Part shown: in pieces, positions 1-5,228 of the stretch
Numbering within the stretch: position 1 is the stretch's first letter
Layout: the number at the start of each line of letters is the position of its first letter
Assembly: GCA_947629275.1 (NCBI GenBank)
Contig: CANRDG010000113.1
Span: forward strand, 1 to 5,922
From: an uncultured Clostridia bacterium
GTDB lineage: Bacteria; Bacillota; Clostridia; Oscillospirales; Ruminococcaceae
Length of the DNA stretch: 5,922 nucleotides
Direction of reading: 5' to 3'
Translations under genes and position numbers: made by a program
Notes under the pieces: model-generated
Told to the model about the DNA's origin: nothing
Seen by the model: the letters and a program-made list of their open reading frames with translations, nothing else
The model's database searches: none

Positions 1-158
1 AGCGTTGGCATAAGCGCCTGAAAACCGCCGAACCACAGCCCGACTATACACATATTTTTAAGGCTTAATTTTTTCATTGAAAGCCCTTTGCATATCGAAA
101 CGGCAAAGGCGTCCATCGAAAGACCCACTGCAAGTATAAAAAGTTCCGTAATACTCAT
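1..158 (-). CDS. mntP: Manganese efflux pump MntP, N-terminal part (cut by window edge)
   Basis: The minus strand from ATG at 158 reads 52 codons to the window edge, so only the N-terminus is present. MntP (formerly YebN/DUF204) is an inner-membrane exporter of about 180-190 residues that removes excess Mn(II). The recognisable motifs are the hydrophobic start with GLSMDAFAVSICKGLS at residues 12-27, holding the conserved membrane Asp16, and GLWFGGFQALMP at about residues 40-51, both hallmarks of the family. The start is supported by a purine-rich GGGAG at 167-171, about 8 nt before the ATG. A consensus promoter lies upstream at 251-279. The gene is divergent from ypeB. The family call is firm; substrate specificity is taken from the family, since most of the protein lies outside the window. 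Confidence 0.9.
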   Translation of the reverse strand, partial: MSITELFILAVGLSMDAFAVSICKGLSMKKLSLKNMCIVGLWFGGFQALMPT

Positions 159-250
159 TTATTTATCTCCCAAGCGAAGTAAAATAGCTTATATAAAATA
201 TTACTGCAGCATGTACAAAAATATGCCGAAAAATTATTCGTATAAAATAC

Positions 251-279
251 ATTATACTATTCCTGAGCGCGCGTGTCAA
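251..279 (-). promoter_or_regulatory. Sigma-A promoter of mntP
   Basis: On the minus strand, TTGACA (279-274) is followed after exactly 17 nt by TATAAT (256-251). Both hexamers match the vegetative consensus perfectly. Transcription would start near 244, leaving a leader of about 86 nt before the mntP ATG. Nothing in that leader resembles the conserved core of the yybP-ykoY manganese riboswitch often found before mntP genes, so control by a protein such as MntR is more likely, though I see no clear operator. Confidence 0.78.
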
Positions 280-307
280 GAATTTAAGGCAGAAAATGTA
301 TAAACAG

Positions 308-346
308 CTTTCTCTCGGCTAAAACTATTAAAAAACCGAGGGGAGA
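308..346 (+). promoter_or_regulatory. Leader hairpin over the ypeB ribosome binding site
   Basis: The ypeB Shine-Dalgarno sequence, GAGGGGAG at 338-345, can pair with the pyrimidine-rich stretch upstream. Bases 309-318 (TTTCTCTCGG) face 336-345 (CCGAGGGGAG) in a 10-bp stem with three G-U pairs and a 17-nt loop. The core CTCGG/CCGAG is perfect. Folding would hide the whole ribosome binding site, so it could limit ypeB translation. It is not a terminator because no T run follows. Whether it acts in the cell is inference. Confidence 0.45.
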
Positions 347-356
347 TACTGTTATT

Positions 357-1700
357 ATGCGAATGACAAGACGCGGAAAGATCCGCCTGATAGTATTTAC
401 GATAGCGGCGCTTGTGATACTTCTGGTGCGCAACGTGGTGCTTATGAGCGAGAACAGGCACGCCGACCTTATTCTGGAAAGCTCGTATCTGCGCGCTATG
501 GAAGATCTTTCGGCTGCGGCAGACAACATAAACACAACGCTTTCAAAAGAGCTTTGCGCAGGCAGCGCGGCTATGCAGTCAAAGCTGTCGGCACAGCTTT
601 TGTCGGAGGCTTCGACGGCTAAAAATGCTTTGGCGCAATTGCCGGTTGAGCAGCTGGAACTTAGCAACACGTACAAGTTTTTGTCGCAGGTGGGAAACTA
701 TGCGACATACCTTTCTGACAAGTCGTCAGACGGCAAAAAACTTACCGACGAAGAATATGAAACTCTGAAAAAACTGAGCGGTTACGCACAGAAACTATGC
801 GGCGATATGTGGGCTATCGAGCAGATGATAAACAGCGGTGAGCTTTCACCCGAAAATGTGGTGGATTCGCTCGATGCATCTGCGGCTGACGAGGGAGAGA
901 TAAACGTTACCGACGGTTTTGCGGACTTTGAGGACGGTTTTGAAAGTTACCCGACACTTATTTATGACGGACCGTTTTCCGATCATCTGCTTCAGAGAAA
1001 GCCGCTTATGACTGAAAACGCGGAGGCTGTAACGGAGGGCTACGCGCAGGCAAAGGCTTGCAAGGCTCTTGCTGTAAAACCCGAAGAACTAACAAGCTCC
1101 GAGGGAGAGGCAGGAAATATGCCCTCTTACGTTTACAACACAGAAACGGGCAGTGTGGCAGTTACGAAAAACGGCGGTTATATATCGTATATGCTTAAAA
1201 GCCGAACTCCTGAAAAAACGGTGATAGATGCTAAAAAGGCTATCTCGCACGCGGACAAGTATTTAGAGCAGCTTGGCGTTGAAAACATGGAAGTGACATA
1301 CTATGAAACGCTGGGCAACGTATGCACGGTAAATTACGCATACCGCGACGGAAACGTGCTGTGTTACACCGACCTTATAAAAATTAAAGTTGCCATGGAC
1401 AATGGCGAAATACTGGGCTTTGACGCGCGCGGCTTTTTGGTGAACCACAAGGAAAGGACATTTGACAAGCCGAAGATAAGCAGCGACAAAGCGGCTGAAA
1501 ATGTATCTGATCATTTGGAGAGAAAAAACGTAAGGCTGTGCAATATTCCGCTGGACAACACAAAAGAATGTTACTGCTATGAGTTCACCTGTCTTAATGA
1601 CGAGGGCAGGCATGTGCTTGTATATATCGACTGCATGACGGGCGAAGAAGCACAAATACTGATGCTGTTTGAAAGCGACAATGGAGTGCTGGCACAATAA
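357..1700 (+). CDS. ypeB: Spore germination protein YpeB
   Basis: The 447-residue protein matches the usual YpeB length (about 450). YpeB sits at the spore inner membrane and is needed for the presence and stability of the cortex-lytic enzyme SleB, which degrades spore peptidoglycan during germination. A basic start (MRMTRRGKIR) leads into one membrane anchor at about residues 9-29. A helical N-terminal domain follows to about residue 165, with the family-like LAQLPVEQLELSNTYKFLSQ at 92-111 and LTDEEYETLK at 129-138. The motif YPTLIYDGPFSDH at 198-210 is diagnostic. The rest is three PepSY-type repeats, at about 225-282, 288-365 and 372-440. The start is ATG 357 behind GAGGGGAG. In Bacillus, ypeB follows sleB in one operon; here the upstream neighbour is divergent mntP and no sleB is present. 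Rubrerythrin follows after 19 nt. I could not identify a convincing sigma-G promoter. Confidence 0.93.
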   Translation: MRMTRRGKIRLIVFTIAALVILLVRNVVLMSENRHADLILESSYLRAMEDLSAAADNINTTLSKELCAGSAAMQSKLSAQLLSEASTAKNALAQLPVEQLELSNTYKFLSQVGNYATYLSDKSSDGKKLTDEEYETLKKLSGYAQKLCGDMWAIEQMINSGELSPENVVDSLDASAADEGEINVTDGFADFEDGFESYPTLIYDGPFSDHLLQRKPLMTENAEAVTEGYAQAKACKALAVKPEELTSSEGEAGNMPSYVYNTETGSVAVTKNGGYISYMLKSRTPEKTVIDAKKAISHADKYLEQLGVENMEVTYYETLGNVCTVNYAYRDGNVLCYTDLIKIKVAMDNGEILGFDARGFLVNHKERTFDKPKISSDKAAENVSDHLERKNVRLCNIPLDNTKECYCYEFTCLNDEGRHVLVYIDCMTGEEAQILMLFESDNGVLAQ

Positions 1701-1719
1701 ACTTGGAAAGGAAAAGCAT

Positions 1720-2319
1720 ATGAACACTGTATTCAAAGAAAGTCAGACGAGAGAGAACTTAATGAGGGCGTTTGCGGGAGAATGTCAGGCGAGGACGAGA
1801 TATGACTTTGCCTCATCGCAGCTGAAACAAAAGATGTACGTTGTCAGCGCGCTGTTTAAGTTTACAGCAAATCAGGAGCGCGAACACGCGGAAATTTTCT
1901 ACGGGCATTTGCAGCCGAGCGCAGGTGACAACATTCACGTAGACGGCGGCTACCCCGTTGATATCTCAAATGAGGCTGCAAAGCTTTTGAGAATGGCTGC
2001 GCACAACGAGAACGAGGAGCACGACATTGTGTATGCGTCATTCGGCAAGGTTGCGCGCGAAGAGGGCTTTGGCATGATAGCGCAGGATTTTGAGAACATT
2101 GCGAAGATAGAAAAAACGCACGCAAAGCGTTTTGAATACTTTGCTGACCTTATCGAGCAGGAAAAACTGTTTGTTTCAGATACGACGACGAAGTGGATGT
2201 GCCTTAACTGCGGAAATGTTATCGAGGGCACGCAAGCGCCGCCGATATGCCCCGTATGCAAGCACGACCAGGGGTATTTCATCAGGTTGGAACTTACGCC
2301 ATGGTGCGGTGAACAGTGA
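1720..2319 (+). CDS. rbr: Rubrerythrin
   Basis: A 199-residue cytoplasmic rubrerythrin, which reduces hydrogen peroxide to water and is a main oxidative-stress defence of anaerobes. The N-terminal four-helix ferritin-like domain (about 1-150) shows the diiron ligands: Glu21, Glu53 and His56 (ExxH), Glu97 and Glu100, and Glu131 with His134 (ExxH). A C-terminal rubredoxin domain (about 157-195) carries CxxC at 161/164 and CxxC at 177/180 for a mononuclear iron. The domain order is the classic rubrerythrin, not the reverse type. ATG 1720 is chosen because AAAGG at 1707-1711 precedes it by 8 nt and MNTVFKESQTRENL is a normal family start. An earlier in-frame start at 1669 lies inside ypeB. The 19-nt gap and lack of a terminator suggest cotranscription with ypeB, possibly with an internal promoter that I cannot see. 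Confidence 0.95.
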   Translation: MNTVFKESQTRENLMRAFAGECQARTRYDFASSQLKQKMYVVSALFKFTANQEREHAEIFYGHLQPSAGDNIHVDGGYPVDISNEAAKLLRMAAHNENEEHDIVYASFGKVAREEGFGMIAQDFENIAKIEKTHAKRFEYFADLIEQEKLFVSDTTTKWMCLNCGNVIEGTQAPPICPVCKHDQGYFIRLELTPWCGEQ

Positions 2320-2332
2320 ATAGCATAAAATT

Positions 2333-2368
2333 ATACCGTTCTGTTTTGAGACAGGACGGTATTTTTTT
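2333..2368 (+). terminator. Rho-independent terminator after rbr
   Basis: A 12-bp stem (2333-2344 with 2351-2362, one G-U pair) and a 6-nt loop is followed by seven T residues at 2362-2368, starting 13 nt after the rbr stop. On the minus strand the same hairpin is followed by a short AATTTTA run. It may therefore also stop spmAB transcripts arriving from the other side, whose spmB stop codon (2369-2367) overlaps the T run. Confidence 0.9.
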
Positions 2369-2882
2369 ACATAAAAAGCCTTACTGCGGCACACGAAACG
2401 ACAAAGCCCGTAATATCGGCCGCAACGGCGCACAACAGCGTATGGCGGATATTTTTTACCTTTGCAGCGCCGTAGTACACAGCGACGGTATAAAATGTAG
2501 TTTCAGTGCTGCCCATTATAACGCTTGCGACCCTGCCTATAAAGCTGTCGGGGTGGTACTGGGTTATGATGTTCTCATATACTGCCAAAGCTCCGCTGCC
2601 CGAAAGCGGACGCAAAAGTGTGAGCGGCAGGCACTGCGGCGGAAAGCCGAGGGTTTTGGCAACAGGCGAGATAATGTTTGTAAAGAAGATGACAACGCCC
2701 GAGGTATTGAGCATACCGATGCAGGTCATTAAAATTATAAGGGCAGGCAGGATATCAAATGCGACTTTTATATTCTCTGCCGCGCCGCTTAGAAATTCCT
2801 CAAAGATGTCAACTTTTTTATATATGCCATACGCAAAGACGACGGCAACGACTGTGGGGATAACAAACGATGTTATTTTCAC
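2367..2882 (-). CDS. spmB: Spore maturation protein B
   Basis: A 171-residue integral membrane protein of the SpmB family (Bacillus subtilis protein about 178), in the nucleoside-recognition/Gate domain superfamily. SpmA and SpmB are needed for proper dehydration of the spore core and so for heat resistance; the molecule they handle is not settled. Visible features are a hydrophobic N-terminus (about 5-20), segments at about 42-60 and 62-80, the conserved RPLSGSGAL at 91-99, and GSTETTFYTVAVYYG at 124-138, a family signature. The start is GTG at 2882, preceded by AGGGG (2893-2889) inside the 3' end of spmA. Only 2 nt separate the spmA stop from this start, so the two are almost certainly translationally coupled. 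The gene converges on rbr and shares its terminator. Confidence 0.94.
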   Translation of the reverse strand: MKITSFVIPTVVAVVFAYGIYKKVDIFEEFLSGAAENIKVAFDILPALIILMTCIGMLNTSGVVIFFTNIISPVAKTLGFPPQCLPLTLLRPLSGSGALAVYENIITQYHPDSFIGRVASVIMGSTETTFYTVAVYYGAAKVKNIRHTLLCAVAADITGFVVSCAAVRLFM

Positions 2883-2884
2883 TT

Positions 2885-3475
2885 CTATCCCCTGCCCTTA
2901 CGTTTTGATATGCCGTTTATTAAAAGAGTTAAAGTTACGCCGACTGTTAGTGCGCAGGCTGCCGAGAACAGTATTGCAGGCAGTACGTCAAGCGGTGCGC
3001 TGCTGCCGTGTGCCAGCCGCAGTGTTGCAACTGTTGTTGGCAAAAGCTGCAATGAAGCTGTATTTATCACGACGAGCATTATCATATTGCCTGTGGCTGT
3101 GCCGTTTGAATGTTCTTCCTGTGCTAAGGCTTTCATGGCTTTTATGCCGAGAGGTGTGGCAGCATTGCCAAGGCCCATAAGGTTTGCGGTGATATTCATC
3201 ACTATTGCTGAGAATGCCTCGCCGCTTTCGTTTATGCCTTTGAACAGTACTTTTAAAAACGGTCTGAACAGGGCTGATATTTTTTTGACCAGACCGCTTT
3301 TTTCTGCAATTCTCATAACACCGCCCCAGAATGCCATTGTACCCAAAAGCGTTAGTGTAAGCCGGACGGCATCTTCGGAAGCGGACAAAACGGAATTTGA
3401 AAGCTGCTCCGCACTGCCGTTTACGGCGGCAAAAATGAGCGAGGCGGCTGCCGACAGAAACAGGAAATACTTTAT
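2885..3475 (-). CDS. spmA: Spore maturation protein A with apparent ATA start
   Basis: SpmA works with SpmB in spore core dehydration; both are membrane proteins made in the mother cell in Bacillus. The frame shows the family signatures GLGNAATPLG at residues 101-110 and NTASLQLLPTTV at 138-149. The start is unusual. The first conventional codon in frame is TTG at 3388, which has no good ribosome binding site and would remove the first 29 residues. Those residues look genuine: after the first codon the frame reads KYFLFLSAAASLIFAAVNG, closely resembling the Bacillus SpmA N-terminal membrane segment. The frame is open up to TGA at 3502-3500. GGGAGGAG at 3489-3482 is an excellent Shine-Dalgarno sequence, and the only codon at the right distance is ATA (3475-3473). 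Starting there gives 196 residues, the length I recall for Bacillus SpmA. AUA initiation, a mutation or a sequence error are all possible. The gene is certain; its start is not. Confidence 0.9.
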   Translation of the reverse strand: MKYFLFLSAAASLIFAAVNGSAEQLSNSVLSASEDAVRLTLTLLGTMAFWGGVMRIAEKSGLVKKISALFRPFLKVLFKGINESGEAFSAIVMNITANLMGLGNAATPLGIKAMKALAQEEHSNGTATGNMIMLVVINTASLQLLPTTVATLRLAHGSSAPLDVLPAILFSAACALTVGVTLTLLINGISKRKGRG

Positions 3476-3481
3476 TTCAAA

Positions 3482-3489
3482 CTCCTCCC
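3482..3489 (-). promoter_or_regulatory. Ribosome binding site that places the spmA start
   Basis: On the minus strand, GGGAGGAG is followed by a 6-nt spacer (TTTGAA) and then the ATA codon at 3475-3473. Counting from the GGAGG core, the spacing is 8 nt, which is optimal. No ATG, GTG or TTG in frame lies within reach, so this site argues that initiation occurs at ATA. Confidence 0.7.
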
Positions 3490-3530
3490 TTTTTCGTGTT
3501 CATAGAACTAAATGCGATAAAAGTCTGTAT

Positions 3531-3559
3531 TTTTTATGTCAGATAAAAACTTTATATAT
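3531..3559 (-). promoter_or_regulatory. Possible sigma-E promoter of spmAB (weak)
   Basis: The minus strand holds CATAAAAA at 3538-3531, which resembles the sigma-E -10 element (CATA followed by an A-rich tail). An ATATATA-type stretch about 14 nt upstream could serve as -35. In Bacillus subtilis spmAB is transcribed by mother-cell sigma-E. The region is very AT-rich, so chance resemblance is a real risk. Confidence 0.25.
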
Positions 3560-3596
3560 ATAATTATGACAAAAAGGTATTTGATTTTTTATATAA

Positions 3597-3603
3597 TTCG
3601 ACA
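3597..3603 (-). promoter_or_regulatory. Spo0A-box-like site in the spmA/abrB intergenic region
   Basis: Read on the minus strand, 3607-3593 is TGATTTTTGTCGAAT followed by AT-rich DNA. It contains TGTCGAA (3603-3597), the core of the Spo0A binding site, in the T-rich setting typical of 0A boxes. A partial match, TGTCATA, lies at 3571-3565, 32 nt away (about three helical turns). The exact site is 18 nt upstream of the -35 of the AbrB-type gene. Spo0A represses abrB in Bacillus. A 7-base match is expected by chance about 0.7 times in this window, so position rather than sequence carries most of the weight. Confidence 0.42.
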
Positions 3604-3620
3604 AAAATCATCTCGCACTA

Positions 3621-3649
3621 TTGACATTTATTGTTATGTAAGGTAAAAT
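3621..3649 (+). promoter_or_regulatory. Sigma-A promoter of the AbrB-type gene
   Basis: TTGACA at 3621-3626 and TAAAAT at 3644-3649 are separated by 17 nt (6/6 and 5/6 consensus matches). Transcription would start near 3656, giving a short leader of about 31 nt that contains the AGGAGG ribosome binding site at 3673-3678, 8 nt before the ATG. Confidence 0.78.
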
Positions 3650-3686
3650 GATATTGTAGATTTTTATTGTACAGGAGGATCACACT

Positions 3687-3950
3687 ATGAAAGCAACAGG
3701 TATCACCAGGCAGATAGACGGTCTGGGCAGAATTGTTCTGCCGAAAGAGCTTCGTAATTCTTTTGAAATAAACACGAACGACGCTCTTGAGATCTATACT
3801 GAGGACGACAAGATCATTCTTCGCAAGCTTCAGAGAACTTGCGTTTTCTGCGGCGGCAAGGAAGACACCATGGAATTCAGCGGCAAGGCTCTTTGCGAAA
3901 AGTGCCTTAACAGACTGATACAGTTCCAGAGCGTACTCACTTCTAAGTAA
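3687..3950 (+). CDS. abrB: AbrB-family transition-state regulator with two CxxC pairs
   Basis: An 87-residue DNA-binding protein. Residues 1-50 form the swapped-hairpin AbrB/MazE/SpoVT domain: MKATGITRQIDGLGRIVLPKELR (in part the family's TGI-R-ID-LGRIV-P-ELR signature), then DALEIYTEDDKIILRK at 32-47. The C-terminal part carries CxxC at 52/55 and CxxC at 70/73, probably binding zinc and stabilising a multimer. This arrangement is common in clostridial AbrB homologues but absent from Bacillus subtilis AbrB, which has a single Cys near residue 54. AbrB proteins repress post-exponential genes during growth and are switched off as Spo0A is activated. A strong promoter, an AGGAGG ribosome binding site and a private terminator indicate a single-gene unit. 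It is divergent from spmA, so it could regulate that gene or itself from the shared region. SpoVT- or Abh-like roles cannot be excluded. Confidence 0.9.
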   Translation: MKATGITRQIDGLGRIVLPKELRNSFEINTNDALEIYTEDDKIILRKLQRTCVFCGGKEDTMEFSGKALCEKCLNRLIQFQSVLTSK

Positions 3951-3969
3951 TTGTCACATCTGCTAATGG

Positions 3970-4004
3970 CAGCCGAGGGAAAAGCCCCTCGGCTGTTTTA
4001 TTTA
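3970..4004 (+). terminator. Rho-independent terminator after the AbrB-type gene
   Basis: A perfect 10-bp GC-rich stem (CAGCCGAGGG at 3970-3979 with 3986-3995) with a 6-nt loop is followed by TTTTATTTAT. It begins 19 nt after the stop codon. Confidence 0.92.
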
Positions 4005-4015
4005 TATGCATACTG

Positions 4016-4054
4016 AAAATTAAAAATGCCGACACGGGAAAACCGCATCGGCAT
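4016..4054 (-). terminator. Rho-independent terminator after spoVS
   Basis: On the minus strand, ATGCCGA at 4054-4048 pairs with 4032-4026, and an inner CGG/CCG (4045-4043 with 4037-4035) continues the stem past a two-base mismatch. The loop is TTTTC. The 3' arm is followed by TTTTTAATTTTC. It lies 33 nt downstream of the spoVS stop and faces the AbrB-type gene terminator, so the two convergent units are insulated by back-to-back terminators. Confidence 0.85.
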
Positions 4055-4087
4055 AGACATTTTAATTTAGTTGTTGTGATGTTTATA

Positions 4088-4348
4088 TCATCTCTGCTGG
4101 CATATAAGCCTTATCGCGGTACGCTCCATTCCGTTGATCTCAACAACGGTGAATGCCGGAATACAAACCATATCGATACCCATAGGCGCTAAGTAACCAC
4201 GCGCGATCGCTACCGCTTTGATCGCTTGATTGGCGGCTCCGGCTCCGACCGCCTGCACCTCTACTTCATTTTGTTCCTTTATCACTCCGGTGATCGCGCC
4301 AGCGACCGAATTCGGAACGGAACGGGCTGACACTTTCAGTATATCCAT
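4088..4348 (-). CDS. spoVS: Stage V sporulation protein S
   Basis: An 86-residue protein, equal in length to Bacillus subtilis SpoVS and highly similar along its whole length. Diagnostic stretches are MDILKVSARSVPNSVAGAI at 1-19, VQAVGAGAANQAIKAVAIAR at 31-50 and CIPAFTVVEINGMERTAIRL at 62-81. SpoVS is a small Alba-like protein, probably nucleic-acid binding, that affects progression from the septum stage to engulfment and coat assembly. ATG 4348 is chosen because GGAGG (4358-4354) precedes it by 5 nt and the product matches the family start; an in-frame TTG at 4360 overlaps that ribosome binding site. The gene follows ymdB after 112 nt, as in Bacillus. It has a probable promoter of its own and a terminator. 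Confidence 0.96.
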   Translation of the reverse strand: MDILKVSARSVPNSVAGAITGVIKEQNEVEVQAVGAGAANQAIKAVAIARGYLAPMGIDMVCIPAFTVVEINGMERTAIRLICQQR

Positions 4349-4408
4349 ATAGACCTCCAATCCTTTGTCGATTACGTTCGCTCTCCCGGTATAGCTCCCG
4401 TTTATATT

Positions 4409-4437
4409 ATAATATACTATCGGCAGAAAATTTTCAA
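4409..4437 (-). promoter_or_regulatory. Probable sigma-A-type promoter of spoVS
   Basis: Between ymdB and spoVS, the minus strand has TTGAAA (4437-4432) and TATTAT (4414-4409) 17 nt apart, each 5/6 to consensus. Transcription would start near 4402 with a leader of about 54 nt. Bacillus spoVS depends on sigma-H, but I see no sigma-H-like -35/-10 pair here. The leader holds two copies of CGGGAG 12 nt apart (4400-4395 and 4388-4383). Confidence 0.5.
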
Positions 4438-4441
4438 GGTG

Positions 4442-4470
4442 TTGGCGATAAATTTGTTAATTACCGCCAA
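4442..4470 (-). other. Stem-loop across the ymdB stop codon
   Basis: TTGGCG and CGCCAA at the two ends pair (4470-4465 with 4447-4442). After one mismatch, three more A-T pairs follow around a 9-nt loop. The ymdB stop codon lies in the hairpin. No T run follows on the minus strand, so it is not a classical terminator. It might stabilise the ymdB 3' end or weakly attenuate read-through into spoVS. Confidence 0.3.
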
Positions 4471-5228
4471 ATAATTCGCTCGATTTTGTTAGCTTTGCCT
4501 AGTTTCTCGTCAAAGTCCACGACGACTGCATTTATAAAACACGGGTTATGGCTTTCGGTGAATCTTACGGGGAAATGCAGTCTTTGTTTATTTATTGCTA
4601 TACTGCTCTCAACTCCGAGGACGGAAAGCTCTGCGCCTGTCATACCCGTATCGGTTATATACGCGGTATGGTCAGAGAGGATAGTTTCGTCGGCGGTCTG
4701 GACATGGGTATGCGTACCAAAGACAGCCGTGACTTTTCCTGCGAGATACTGCCCCATAGCTTTTTTCTCGGAAGTCGCCTCTGCGTGGAAGTCTATAAAA
4801 ATATTCGGAGTATCTAACTTTTCAAGAATACTGTCTATACAAGTGAAAGGATTATCCAGCGCGTCCATATAAACAACGCCTTGCAGATTTACAACGGCTA
4901 TTTTGCAGCTGCCTTTATCGAGCACCGTTACGCCGTGACCCACAACGCCATCGGGGTAATTTGCAGGTCTCAGGAGCGTTTCGTTTATATCGTACATTTC
5001 GATACATTCGCGCCGTTTGAAGCAATGGTTGCCCGTTGTTATAACGTCAACGCTCATGCCGAAAAGCTGCATCATCGAGGGCTTAGTGATACCGTTGCCG
5101 TTTGCGGAATTTTCACCGTTGACGATGACAATATCTACACCGTACTCCTTTCTCAAATTGTAAATATGCTTTTCAAGAAAATCGCAGCCGTGCTGACCAA
5201 CGACATCTCCCACAAACATCAATTTCAT
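4461..5228 (-). CDS. ymdB: YmdB-type metallophosphoesterase (2',3'-cyclic nucleotide phosphodiesterase family)
   Basis: A 255-residue cytoplasmic protein of the TIGR00282 metallophosphoesterase family (Bacillus subtilis YmdB about 264). Bacillus YmdB hydrolyses 2',3'-cyclic nucleotides and influences late adaptive behaviour, including biofilm formation. The dimetal site can be followed along the chain: Asp8 in FVGDVVG, Glu39-Asn40 in VNGENSANGNGIT, Asn67-His68 in TTGNHCF, His148 in IDFHAEATSEK, and His173/His175 in FGTHTHVQTAD. All expected ligands are present, so the enzyme should be active. The usual GNHTW is GNHCF here, a mild variation. The ATG at 5228 is preceded by AAGGTGAT (5239-5232). 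The ymdB-spoVS order is as in Bacillus, but the gene upstream is not the ribonuclease Y gene rny. No clear promoter is visible in the 55 nt between the upstream terminator and the ATG. Confidence 0.94.
   Translation of the reverse strand: MKLMFVGDVVGQHGCDFLEKHIYNLRKEYGVDIVIVNGENSANGNGITKPSMMQLFGMSVDVITTGNHCFKRRECIEMYDINETLLRPANYPDGVVGHGVTVLDKGSCKIAVVNLQGVVYMDALDNPFTCIDSILEKLDTPNIFIDFHAEATSEKKAMGQYLAGKVTAVFGTHTHVQTADETILSDHTAYITDTGMTGAELSVLGVESSIAINKQRLHFPVRFTESHNPCFINAVVVDFDEKLGKANKIERIIWR

Noticed and set aside
228..256. Possible sigma-G promoter for ypeB (GAAAA, 17 nt, CATTATA)
   Set aside because: The -10-like element is just the reverse of the mntP TATAAT and the -35 match is poor, so it is not called.
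88..303. Plus-strand frame of 71 codons opposite mntP
   Set aside because: It overlaps the conserved mntP N-terminus and the mntP promoter, has no ribosome binding site and an unstructured composition.
1669..1719. Extended rubrerythrin start inside ypeB
   Set aside because: It would add 17 residues unlike the family and overlap ypeB. ATG 1720 has a well-spaced ribosome binding site.
3386..3388. TTG as the spmA start
   Set aside because: No suitable Shine-Dalgarno sequence precedes it, and 29 family-like N-terminal codons would be lost.
2506..3563. Long plus-strand open frames (2506-3180 and 2910-3563) opposite spmA and spmB
   Set aside because: They are antisense shadows. The minus-strand frames carry clear SpmA and SpmB signatures, while the plus-strand translations look like no family and lack ribosome binding sites.
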